From Bradyrhizobium diazoefficiens (GTDB lineage Bacteria > Pseudomonadota > Alphaproteobacteria > Rhizobiales > Xanthobacteraceae), in NCBI RefSeq assembly GCF_018129965.1, contig NZ_JAFCKW010000014.1, forward strand, positions 62,001 through 126,000: 64,000 nt of DNA, in the 5' to 3' direction. The position numbers and the translations under genes were made by a program. Of this stretch, positions 56,657 through 64,000 are shown piece after piece. The notes under the pieces are model-generated. The model was not told the origin of the DNA and made no database searches. It worked only from the letters and a program-made list of their open reading frames with translations. The number at the start of each line of letters is the position of its first letter. Positions within the stretch are counted from its first letter, which is position 1.

Positions 56657-57811
56657 TTATGCGGCGAGAAGCAGGATTTCGCGCACCTGCGCGGGATCGT
56701 CGATCTTGCGCGGGTTGCGTGGAATCCAGTTGGTGCGCATCGCCTGCTCGGCGATGGCGTCGAAATGCTCCGGTGAGACGCGCACATCGGCGAGGCTGCG
56801 CGGCATGCCGAGCGAGCGGATGAACGCGTCGAGCACGTCGGCGGCGTTTTGGCCGGGGAAGCCCATCGCGGCGGCGACGATCATCTGGCGCTCGGCATTG
56901 TCGCGCGCATTCCAGCGCATCACCGCCGGCAGCATGATGCACGACGTATAGCCGTGCGGCACGTCGAAGGCCGCTCCCAGCACGTAGCCGATGCCGTGGC
57001 TCGCGCCCATCGGCACGCCGGCGGCGAGCGCCCCCATCGACAGCCACGTGCCGATCTGTGCGTCCATCCGTGCGTCGAGATCGGACGGGTCCGCCTTCAC
57101 CCGCGGCAGTGCGTCGGCGAGCATGGCGAGCCCATTCACCGCCTGCGCATCGGCATAAGGGTGCGTCTCGCGCGAGCAGATCGCCTCGACGCAATGGTCT
57201 ACGGCGCGAATGCCGGTGGAGAGGAACAGCCATTCCGGCGTGTGCAATGTGATGGCGGGATCGAGGATGGTCGCGCGCGGCACCGCCAGCGGATGCCGCA
57301 GCATCTGCTTGACGTGCGTGGCGCGGTCGGTCACGCCCGCGATCGAGCTGAACTCGCCGCCAGCGATCGTGGTGGGTACGCTGACCTGCCGCACGCGAGG
57401 GGCGGTCATGTCGGGCGCGACGCCGTTGTGCACGCGGATGCGATCGATGCCCTCGATATCGTCGATGCCGTTGGCAAGACAAAGCTGAACCGCCTTGGCG
57501 CCGTCGGTGATCGAGCCGCCGCCGACGGTGACGATCAGGTCGGCACCTGCCTCACGCGCCGCGTTGGTGGCGGCGATCACGGCCTCGCGCGGCGTATGCG
57601 CCGGCATGGCGTCGAACAGGCCGGCGCAGCGCCCGCCCAAGGCCTGTTTGATTTTCTCGATTTCGTCGGTCTGCCGGTTCAGCGTGCCCGAGACCATCAG
57701 GAACGCACGCTGCGTCCCCAGCCGGTCCATCTGCGCGACGACGGCCTCGGCCGCCGGGTGGCCGAACACGACCTCCTCGATCGAGCCGTAAACGACACGT
57801 CCCTGGTGCAC
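56657..57811 (-). CDS. Iron-type alcohol dehydrogenase family, maleylacetate-reductase-like
   Basis: 384 residues. NAD(P)-binding is seen in LIVTVGGGSITDGAKAVQL and the substrate-side loop in VPTTIAGGEFSSIAGVTD. The metal-site helix reads STGIRAVDHCVEAICS, where metal-dependent members have an Asp (GMDALTHAIE); here Arg takes that place while both downstream His remain (GASHGIGYVLGAAFDVPHG). Maleylacetate reductases also lack this Asp and work without metal, so I favour a maleylacetate-reductase-like role over an alcohol dehydrogenase. No ring-cleavage dioxygenase is in the window to support it. Upstream of the acyl-CoA ligase, probably one operon. Confidence 0.82.
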   Translation of the reverse strand: MHQGRVVYGSIEEVVFGHPAAEAVVAQMDRLGTQRAFLMVSGTLNRQTDEIEKIKQALGGRCAGLFDAMPAHTPREAVIAATNAAREAGADLIVTVGGGSITDGAKAVQLCLANGIDDIEGIDRIRVHNGVAPDMTAPRVRQVSVPTTIAGGEFSSIAGVTDRATHVKQMLRHPLAVPRATILDPAITLHTPEWLFLSTGIRAVDHCVEAICSRETHPYADAQAVNGLAMLADALPRVKADPSDLDARMDAQIGTWLSMGALAAGVPMGASHGIGYVLGAAFDVPHGYTSCIMLPAVMRWNARDNAERQMIVAAAMGFPGQNAADVLDAFIRSLGMPRSLADVRVSPEHFDAIAEQAMRTNWIPRNPRKIDDPAQVREILLLAA

Positions 57812-57906
57812 GCCTGTCCTCCCAGTCCACCTTGTTCTTGTGGGGGAACTCTAGCCGAGCGGCCGGCATCCGTCATGTGCGAAGACGCTGGGGCGCTTCT
57901 TCCGTC

Positions 57907-58055
57907 TCCCTCTCCCCGTTCTTGCGGGGAGAGGGGTTGGGGTGAAGGGGCCTGTCCGCAAAGACGGTCATGGTCGGACTCGCGAAGCTCCCCCTCACCC
58001 GGATCGCATCTGGCGATGCGATCCGGCCTCTCCCCGCAGCCGCGGAGAGGCGGAG
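57907..58055. repeat. Palindromic intergenic repeat, family D copy 2
   Basis: An inner hairpin CTCTCCCCGTTCTTGCGGGG/AGAG (57911-57934) and a second CTCTCCCCGCAGCCGCGGAG/AG (58030-58051) flank GGTTGGGGTGAAGGGG and CCCCCTCACCCGGATCGC. It fills the middle of the 406-base gap between two divergent genes; the remaining bases should contain both promoters, which I could not define. Confidence 0.85.
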
Positions 58056-58217
58056 AAGCGCCACGTCTCCCCCGTCAACCCGCCATCTGGCTAGTGCATC
58101 AGCCCAAGCATTGCGCATTTCTTGGTCTTGAAGAGTTCATCATCGCCACCCATCTTGTGGCGCCCGCGGGTACGTGCGCGCCCCGCGTTTTCTGCTGCTT
58201 TTATGCGAGGACCTCAG

Positions 58218-59435
58218 ATGGCCGGACCGGACGGAAGCGAGCAATTTGTCAAAACGCACGACGTCGTTCGGCCACGGCGCTGCGCCATTGCCGGCCTCCT
58301 CGCCGCTGCGTTTGCACTCACCGGTTGCGGACAACCGACCTCGCAGGCGGGTGCGCCGCCGCCAGCGCCGGTGACCGTGGCGCAGCCGGTCAAGCGCACC
58401 GTGACCGATTGGGACGAGTTCACCGGCCGCTTCGATGCAGTCGAGGAGGTGCAGGTGCGCCCACGCGTCGGCGGCTTCGTCAACTCCGTCGAATTCCAGG
58501 ATGGAGCGATCGTGCATCAGGGCGATCTGCTGTACGTCATCGACCCGCGTCCGTTCGAGGCGGTGGCGGAGCAGGCGGACGGTCAGCTCTCGGACGCGCG
58601 CGCCAAGGTGGAACTCGCCAAGCGCGAACTCGATCGCGGCCTGAGCCTGGTTCAGACGAGCGCCGTTTCCGAGCAGGTCGTCGACCAGCGCCGCCAGGCC
58701 CTCCAGGCCGCGCATGCCGCAGAAACCCAGGCCGAGGGCGCGCTCAAGGCCGCCCGGCTCAACATCGAATTCACCCATGTGACCGCCCCGCTCACCGGCC
58801 GCGCCAGCCGCCATCTCGTCAGCCCTGGCAATCTCGTGCAGGGCAGCGACAACGGCTCGTCGACGCTGCTGACCTCGATCGTGACGCTCGATCCAATCTA
58901 CGTCTATTTCGACATGGATGAGACGACCTTCATCAAATACAGCAAGCTGTGGGCCGAAGGCCGCCGCCCCAGTTCGCGCGAGACGGCGAACCCGGTCCAG
59001 GTGACGCTCGCCGGCGAGACCAAGCCGTCGCACGAGGGCACCATCAACTTCCTCGACAACCGCCTCGATGTCTCGACCGGAACCCTGCGCAGCCGGGCCG
59101 TGATCAAGAACACCGATCTGTCGATTCTCCCCGGCCAGTTCGGCCGCATCAGGTTGATCGGCAGCGCGCCCTACGAGGCGCTCCTGATTCCGGACGCCGC
59201 GATCGCAACCGACCAGTCCCGCAAGATCGTGTTCGTGGTCAAGCCGGACGATACCGTCGAGGCGCGTCTCGTCGTGCTCGGCCCGCTGGACGATGGCCTG
59301 CGCGTGATCCGCGAAGGGCTGAAGCCGGAGGATCGCGTCATCGTCAACGGCATCCAGCGCGCCCGCGTCGGCGCCAAGGTTGCCCCGCAGACCGCGCCGG
59401 CTCCGGCCGGCGGCAAGCCCGGTGACAAATCATGA
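58218..59435 (+). CDS. RND efflux periplasmic adaptor lipoprotein
   Basis: 405 residues from the ATG at 58218 (GCGAGGA upstream); the longer frame from 58122 has no signal. The N-terminus carries a lipobox (LLAAAFALTGCGQ), so it should be anchored by a lipidated Cys. The lipoyl/barrel-sandwich halves are VEEVQVRPRVGGFVNSVEFQ and LNIEFTHVTAPLTGRASRHL, separated by a coiled-coil hairpin (about 125-200), with the beta-barrel and membrane-proximal domains after (LLIPDAAIATDQSRKIVFVV). It links the inner-membrane pump to an outer-membrane channel. It overlaps the pump gene by 4 bases; no channel gene is present. Confidence 0.93.
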   Translation: MAGPDGSEQFVKTHDVVRPRRCAIAGLLAAAFALTGCGQPTSQAGAPPPAPVTVAQPVKRTVTDWDEFTGRFDAVEEVQVRPRVGGFVNSVEFQDGAIVHQGDLLYVIDPRPFEAVAEQADGQLSDARAKVELAKRELDRGLSLVQTSAVSEQVVDQRRQALQAAHAAETQAEGALKAARLNIEFTHVTAPLTGRASRHLVSPGNLVQGSDNGSSTLLTSIVTLDPIYVYFDMDETTFIKYSKLWAEGRRPSSRETANPVQVTLAGETKPSHEGTINFLDNRLDVSTGTLRSRAVIKNTDLSILPGQFGRIRLIGSAPYEALLIPDAAIATDQSRKIVFVVKPDDTVEARLVVLGPLDDGLRVIREGLKPEDRVIVNGIQRARVGAKVAPQTAPAPAGGKPGDKS

Positions 59436-62400
59436 ATCTGGGCCGCCTCTCCATCAATCAGCCCATCCTGGCGATGGTGCTGTCGATCGTGCTCTTGATC
59501 GTCGGCGCGCTCGCCTACACCACGCTTCCGGTCTCCGAATATCCGCAGGTGGTGCCGCCGACCGTCGTGGTCACCACGCAATATCCGGGCGCCTCCGCGC
59601 AGACCGTGTCCGACACCGTCGCCGCTCCGATCGAGCAGCAGATCAATGGCGTCGAGGACATGCTGTATCTCTACAGCCAGGCGACCTCGAACGGCCAGCT
59701 CACCATCACCGTCACGTTCAAGCTCGGCACCGATCTCGACAAGGCGCAGGTGCTGGTGCAGAACCGCGTCGCAATCGCACAGCCGCAACTGCCCGACGAA
59801 GTGCAGCGCAACGGCGTCGTTACCCGCAAGAACTCGCCCGACATCCTGATGGTCGCGTTCATGCTGTCGCCCGACGACAGCTTCGACCAGCTCTACATCT
59901 CCAATTATGCGCTGCTCCAGGTCCGCGACCAGCTGCTGCGCATCGACGGCGTCGGCGATATCCAGATCTTCGGCGCCCGCGATTATTCGATGCGGCTCTG
60001 GCTCGATCCTGACCGGATCGCCAATCTCGGCCTAACCTCGACCGAGGTGCTTGCCGCGATCCGTGCCCAGAACGTTCAAATCGCGGGCGGCCAGATCGCC
60101 GAGCCGCCGATCTCCGACCGCGCCTTCCAGCCGAACCTGGTTTTCACGGGGCGCCTGAAGGACCAGAAGCAGTTCGAGGACATCCTGATCAAGGCCGGCT
60201 CCGACGGCCGCACGGTGCGCCTGCGCGACGTCGCCCGCATCGAGCTCGGCGCGCTCGCCTATTCCACCAACAGCTTCCTGCTGCGCAAATCGGCCGTCGC
60301 CATGCTGGTGACGCAGCGGCCCGGATCGAACGCGCTTGCGACCGCAAAGAATATCTCCGACACCATGGCGAAGCTCAAGGAGAGCTTTCCGAAGGGCCTC
60401 GACTACAATATCGGCTACAATCCGACCGAGTTCATCGCCCAATCCGTCCACGAGCTGATCAAGACCATCTACGAGGCCATGCTGCTCGTGGTCGTCGTCG
60501 TGCTGGTGTTCCTGCAGGGCTGGCGGCCTGCGATCATCCCGATCATCGCGATCCCGGTCTCGCTGGTCGGCACCTTCGCGGTGATGGCGGCGCTCGGCTT
60601 CTCCATCAACAATCTCACGCTGTTCGGCCTCGTCCTCGCCGTCGGCATCGTGGTCGACGACGCCATCGTCGTGGTCGAGAATGTCGAGCGGCATCTCGAG
60701 CACGGTATGAGCCGGCGTGATGCCGCGCTCAGGACCATGGAAGAGGTCGGCGGCGCGCTGGTCTCGATTGCCCTGGTGCTGTGCGCGGTGTTCGTGCCGA
60801 CGGCATTTCTTGGCGGCATCTCCGGACAGTTCTTCCAGCAATTCGCCGTCACCATTGCGGTCGCGACCGCGATCTCGTGCTTCTGCTCGCTGACGCTGTC
60901 ACCGGCGCTTGCTTCGATGATCCTGACGCCGCATCAGGAAAAAAGACCGCCGGCCGCCTGGAATCTGGTGGCGCGCGGCTGGAATGCCTTCACCGGCGCC
61001 TTCAACCGCCTGTTCGACCGGCTCGCGCACGGCTATGCCGCCATTGCCACCTTCGTGATCCGGCATGCGGTGGTGATGATCCTGGCCTATGTCGTTCTGA
61101 TCGGCAGCGCCGGTTGGCTGATCGCGACAACGCCGCAGGGCTTCATCCCGGCGCAGGATCGCGGTTACGTCATCGTCTCCGTGCAATTGCCCGGCGCGGC
61201 CTCGCTGGCGCGCACCACCGAGGTGGTGCGCGAGATCGAGCGGATCGCGCTGGATACGCCGGGCATCATCCGCGTCGCTGCCTTCGCCGGTTTCTCCGGC
61301 GCCACGCGCACGCAGGCTGGGAACGCGGCGGCGCTCTTCCCTGTTTTCGATGAGCCTGAGGCGCGGATCAAGAAGGGATTGTCCGCGAACGCCATCACGG
61401 TCGAGCTGCGCAAGCGGCTGGCTGCGATCCAGGGTGCCTTCATCATCGTGATTCCGCCGCCCGCCGTGCCCGGCATCGGCACCGGCGGCGGCTTTACGAT
61501 CCGCATTCAGGATCGGCAGGGCCGTGGTCCCGAAATGCTCGCGGCCGCGACCGACGAACTCGTCGCCGCGGCGCGCAAATCGCCCATGCTGCTCGCACCC
61601 TCGGTGTTCTCGCCATTCTCGGCCAACACGCCGCAGCTCTTCGTCGACATCGATCGCACCAAGGCGCAGAAGCTCGGCGTTCCCATTTCCAGCATCAACG
61701 ACACGATCCAGACCTATTTCGGATCGACTTATGTCAACGACTTCAATCTGTTCGGCCGCACCTATCACGTCACCGCCCAGGCCGACTTCCCGTTCCGCAA
61801 GGAGCCGAGTGATCTCGCCCGGCTGCGCACGCGCAACGCCTCCGGCGACATGGTGATGCTCGGCAGCGTGGTCGACTTCAAGGATGTTTCCGGCCCTGAC
61901 CGTGTCGCACGCTACAATCTTTATGCGGCCTCCGAGCTTCAGGGGGAACCGGCGCCGGGCATCAGTTCGACCACGGCGCTCAACGCCATCAAGAAGCTCG
62001 CGGACGATACCCTGCCGAGCGGCTTTACCTTCGAATGGACCGATCTTTCCTACCAGCAGATCACCGGCGGCAATGCCGGCCTCTACGTCTTCCCGATCTG
62101 CGTGCTGTTCGTCTATCTCGTGCTCGCCGCGCAATATGGCAGCTGGACGCTGCCGTTCGCGGTGATCCTGATCGTGCCGATGTGCCTGCTGGCCGCCACC
62201 ATCGGTGTGCGCATCATGGGGCAGGACGTCAACATCCTCACCCAGATCGGATTCGTCGTGCTGGTGGGATTGGCTGCCAAGAACGCGATCTTGATCGTCG
62301 AGTTCGCGCGCGACATCGAGAAGGAAGGCAAGCCGCGGCTGGAGGCCGTGATCGACGCCTGTCGCCTGCGTTTGCGACCGATCCTGATGACGTCCTTCGC

Positions 62401-62593
62401 CTTCATCCTTGGCGTCCTGCCGCTGGTGATCTCGTCCGGTTCCGGCTCGGAGATGCGTCAGGCCGTCGGTGTCGCTGTGTTCTTCGGCATGATCGGCGTC
62501 ACCCTGTTCGGGCTGTTGTTCACGCCGATCTTCTATGTGGTGGTGCGGAACCTGGCGGAAGGACGGAACGAGGGGAAGAAGGTGGCGGCCTGA
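59432..62593 (+). CDS. RND multidrug efflux pump (HAE1 family)
   Basis: 1053 residues, the usual AcrB/MexF length. The N-terminus is NLGRLSINQPILAMVLSIVL, then TLPVSEYPQVVPPTVVVTTQ and YPGASAQTVSDTVAAPIEQQ. The proton-relay helix carries the paired Asp in GIVVDDAIVVVENVERHLEH. Twelve membrane spans and two large periplasmic loops are evident, and the C-half has VLVGLAAKNAILIVEFARDI with the relay Lys. It exports drugs or metabolites by proton antiport. Its start overlaps the adaptor stop. No TetR-like regulator is adjacent. Confidence 0.96.
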   Translation: MNLGRLSINQPILAMVLSIVLLIVGALAYTTLPVSEYPQVVPPTVVVTTQYPGASAQTVSDTVAAPIEQQINGVEDMLYLYSQATSNGQLTITVTFKLGTDLDKAQVLVQNRVAIAQPQLPDEVQRNGVVTRKNSPDILMVAFMLSPDDSFDQLYISNYALLQVRDQLLRIDGVGDIQIFGARDYSMRLWLDPDRIANLGLTSTEVLAAIRAQNVQIAGGQIAEPPISDRAFQPNLVFTGRLKDQKQFEDILIKAGSDGRTVRLRDVARIELGALAYSTNSFLLRKSAVAMLVTQRPGSNALATAKNISDTMAKLKESFPKGLDYNIGYNPTEFIAQSVHELIKTIYEAMLLVVVVVLVFLQGWRPAIIPIIAIPVSLVGTFAVMAALGFSINNLTLFGLVLAVGIVVDDAIVVVENVERHLEHGMSRRDAALRTMEEVGGALVSIALVLCAVFVPTAFLGGISGQFFQQFAVTIAVATAISCFCSLTLSPALASMILTPHQEKRPPAAWNLVARGWNAFTGAFNRLFDRLAHGYAAIATFVIRHAVVMILAYVVLIGSAGWLIATTPQGFIPAQDRGYVIVSVQLPGAASLARTTEVVREIERIALDTPGIIRVAAFAGFSGATRTQAGNAAALFPVFDEPEARIKKGLSANAITVELRKRLAAIQGAFIIVIPPPAVPGIGTGGGFTIRIQDRQGRGPEMLAAATDELVAAARKSPMLLAPSVFSPFSANTPQLFVDIDRTKAQKLGVPISSINDTIQTYFGSTYVNDFNLFGRTYHVTAQADFPFRKEPSDLARLRTRNASGDMVMLGSVVDFKDVSGPDRVARYNLYAASELQGEPAPGISSTTALNAIKKLADDTLPSGFTFEWTDLSYQQITGGNAGLYVFPICVLFVYLVLAAQYGSWTLPFAVILIVPMCLLAATIGVRIMGQDVNILTQIGFVVLVGLAAKNAILIVEFARDIEKEGKPRLEAVIDACRLRLRPILMTSFAFILGVLPLVISSGSGSEMRQAVGVAVFFGMIGVTLFGLLFTPIFYVVVRNLAEGRNEGKKVAA

Positions 62594-62605
62594 CGCGAGT
62601 CAGGC
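62588..62605 (+). terminator. Hairpin at the end of the RND operon
   Basis: GCCTGAC (62588-62594), loop GCGA, GTCAGGC (62599-62605). The stem includes the TGA stop. No T-run follows, so terminator function is uncertain. Confidence 0.35.
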
Positions 62606-62632
62606 GGCTACGATCGCATCACACTCTCCGCT

Positions 62633-62764
62633 GTCATCCCCGCGAGCGCGGGGATCCATACCCCCAGGGAGACGTCGTCGCGCGAAGCCGTCGCTCCGAG
62701 TCTTCGCCAAACCTCTCCCTGGGGTGATAGGTCCCGGATCTGCGCTTCGCTTGTCCGGGACGAC
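62633..62764. repeat. Palindromic intergenic repeat, family B copy 3
   Basis: Starts GTCATCCCCGCGAGCGCGGG, with inner CCCCCAGGGAGA/TCTCCCTGGGG and TCTTCGCCAAAC as in copy 1, and ends CTTGTCCGGGACGAC. It lies between the RND operon and the final binding-protein gene. Confidence 0.85.
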
Positions 62765-62886
62765 AGCGATTGTTGGGCACGCAGAATCCCATACTAACGA
62801 TCAACATGAAATGGATGGGCAGGCCTCCGGTTCTTCACTAGTATCCGCGCGATTTCAAAACAGAAAACTGCTGGGAGCTAACACAC

Positions 62887-64000
62887 ATGAAATCAGCACT
62901 TTTGGCCGCTGTCGGAATTTCGGCCCTGATGCTGGCGGCGCCGGCCACGGCGCAAGGCGTCAAGATCGGCATCCTGAACGACCAGTCCGGCGTCTATGCC
63001 GACTACGGCGGCAAATGGTCGGTGGAAGCCGCCAGGATGGCGATCGAGGATTTCGGTGGCGAGGTGCTGGGCCAGAAAGTCGAGCTGGTCACCGCCGACC
63101 ATCAGAACAAGCCTGATCTTGCCACGTCCATCGCGCGGCGCTGGTACGACGTCGAGAACGTCGACATGATCACGGAGCTGACGACCTCCTCGGTCGCGCT
63201 CGCGATCCACGAACTCTCCAAGGAAAAGAAGAAAATCGACATCGTCGTCGGCGCCGCGACCTCGCGCCTCACCGGCGATGCCTGCCAGCCCTACGGCTTC
63301 CATTGGGCCTATGACACCCGTGCGCTCGGCGTCGGCACCGGTGGTGCGCTGACCAAGGCCGGTGGCGACACCTGGTTCTTCCTCACCGCCGACTACGCCT
63401 TCGGCTACGCGCTGGAGAAGGACACCAGCGAGATCGTCACCGCCAATGGCGGCAAGGTGGTCGGCTCGGTGCGCGTGCCGCTCAACTCCTCGGACTTCTC
63501 GTCCTTCCTGCTGCAGGCGCAGAGCTCGAAGGCGAAGATCGTCGGCCTTGCCAATGCCGGCCTCGATACCACCAACTCGATCAAGCAAGCCTCGGAGTTC
63601 GGCATCGTCGCCGGCGGCCAGAAGCTCGCGGGCCTGTTGATGACGCTCGCCGAGGTGAACGGCCTCGGCTTGCAGGCGGCGCAAGGCCTGGTGCTGACGG
63701 AAGGCTATTACTGGGACGTCAACGACCGCACCCGAAATCTCGGCGAACGTTTCCTCAAGCGCACCGGACGGATGCCGAACATGATCCAGGCCGGCACCTA
63801 TTCGGCGACGCTGAGCTACCTCAAGGCGGTCAAGGCCGCAGGCACCAAGGATCCAGATGCCGTCGCCAAGAAGCTGAAGGAGCTGCCGGTCGACGACGAC
63901 TTCGCGCAGGGCGGCAAGGTGCTCGAGAACGGCCGCATGGTCCACGACATGTATCTGTTCGAGGTCAAGAAGCCGTCGGAGTCGAAGAAGCCCTGGGACT
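62887..64000 (+). CDS. Branched-chain-amino-acid-type ABC substrate-binding protein (3' end cut)
   Basis: 371 codons are present and the frame is still open at the window edge. The ATG at 62887 has GGGAG upstream and opens a signal peptide (MKSALLAAVGISALMLAAPA, cut after TAQ). The mature part has the LivJ-like fold: VKIGILNDQSGVYADYGGKW, GGEVLGQKVELVTADHQNKP, NVDMITELTTSSVALAIHEL and FLTADYAFGYALEKD. The CQPYGFHWAYDTRALGVGTG stretch is typical of the rhizobial members of this large family. The ligand is unknown; permease and ATPase genes may follow beyond the window. Confidence 0.92.
   Translation, partial: MKSALLAAVGISALMLAAPATAQGVKIGILNDQSGVYADYGGKWSVEAARMAIEDFGGEVLGQKVELVTADHQNKPDLATSIARRWYDVENVDMITELTTSSVALAIHELSKEKKKIDIVVGAATSRLTGDACQPYGFHWAYDTRALGVGTGGALTKAGGDTWFFLTADYAFGYALEKDTSEIVTANGGKVVGSVRVPLNSSDFSSFLLQAQSSKAKIVGLANAGLDTTNSIKQASEFGIVAGGQKLAGLLMTLAEVNGLGLQAAQGLVLTEGYYWDVNDRTRNLGERFLKRTGRMPNMIQAGTYSATLSYLKAVKAAGTKDPDAVAKKLKELPVDDDFAQGGKVLENGRMVHDMYLFEVKKPSESKKPWD

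Overview
The window is high-GC, densely coded chromosomal DNA from an alphaproteobacterium, most probably Bradyrhizobium or a close relative. The evidence is the type of gene content: many ABC uptake systems, CoA-thioester catabolism and cyclic-di-GMP proteins, an amino acid:[carrier protein] ligase of the type characterised in Bradyrhizobium, and several families of short palindromic intergenic repeats. I see no rRNA, tRNA, CRISPR array, insertion sequence, phage gene or replication origin. This reads as core-like chromosome rather than a mobile island.

Region 1 (1-6.6 kb): the tail of mtgA, ribosomal protein L32 (rpmF), two small conserved-type hypothetical genes, and two convergent cyclic-di-GMP proteins (a PAS/degenerate-GGDEF/EAL protein and a four-PAS/GGDEF/EAL protein). 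Region 2 (6.7-10.5 kb): an aminoacyl-carrier-protein system made of an acyl-CoA-dehydrogenase-like flavoprotein, an amino acid:[carrier protein] ligase and a GNAT-like protein in one operon, with the carrier protein divergent. Region 3 (10.7-15.9 kb): mtnP-mtnA (methylthioadenosine salvage), a HAD phosphatase-like protein, a secreted trypsin-like protease and an EthA-like Baeyer-Villiger monooxygenase.

Region 4 (16.2-28.5 kb) is the most striking. A LuxR-type response regulator and a 1123-residue hybrid kinase, whose N-terminus is a complete NCS1-like permease, are divergent from a urea/short-chain-amide module: urtABCDE (five-part ABC importer), fmdA (formamidase), an FmdB-type zinc ribbon and amiE (aliphatic amidase). 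The gene order suggests that the permease-kinase senses the amide or urea and switches on its uptake and hydrolysis to ammonia. Two tandem 16-codon mini-ORFs, near copies of the start of urtD, sit in the urtC-urtD gap.

Region 5 (28.5-37 kb): an MCE-domain protein, an ADP-forming acyl-CoA synthetase, a family-2 glycosyltransferase, a Gram-negative class GN-type sortase with its dedicated VIT/VWFA substrate ending in LPKTA, and an HTH regulator. Region 6 (37-49 kb): a probable carboxylic-acid catabolic cluster with an orphan binding protein, an acyl-CoA ligase, two acyl-CoA dehydrogenases, a GST, an AraC regulator, a beta-keto acid cleavage enzyme and a biotin-dependent acyl-CoA carboxylase (beta and alpha subunits). 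Region 7 (49-57.8 kb): a complete dipeptide/oligopeptide-type ABC operon, then an acyl-CoA ligase and an iron-type alcohol dehydrogenase/maleylacetate-reductase-like enzyme. Region 8 (58-64 kb): an RND efflux adaptor-pump pair and a branched-chain-amino-acid-type binding protein cut by the window edge.

Four families of intergenic palindromic repeats recur. All functions are inferred from reading the sequence and from remembered family motifs; no database search was run.
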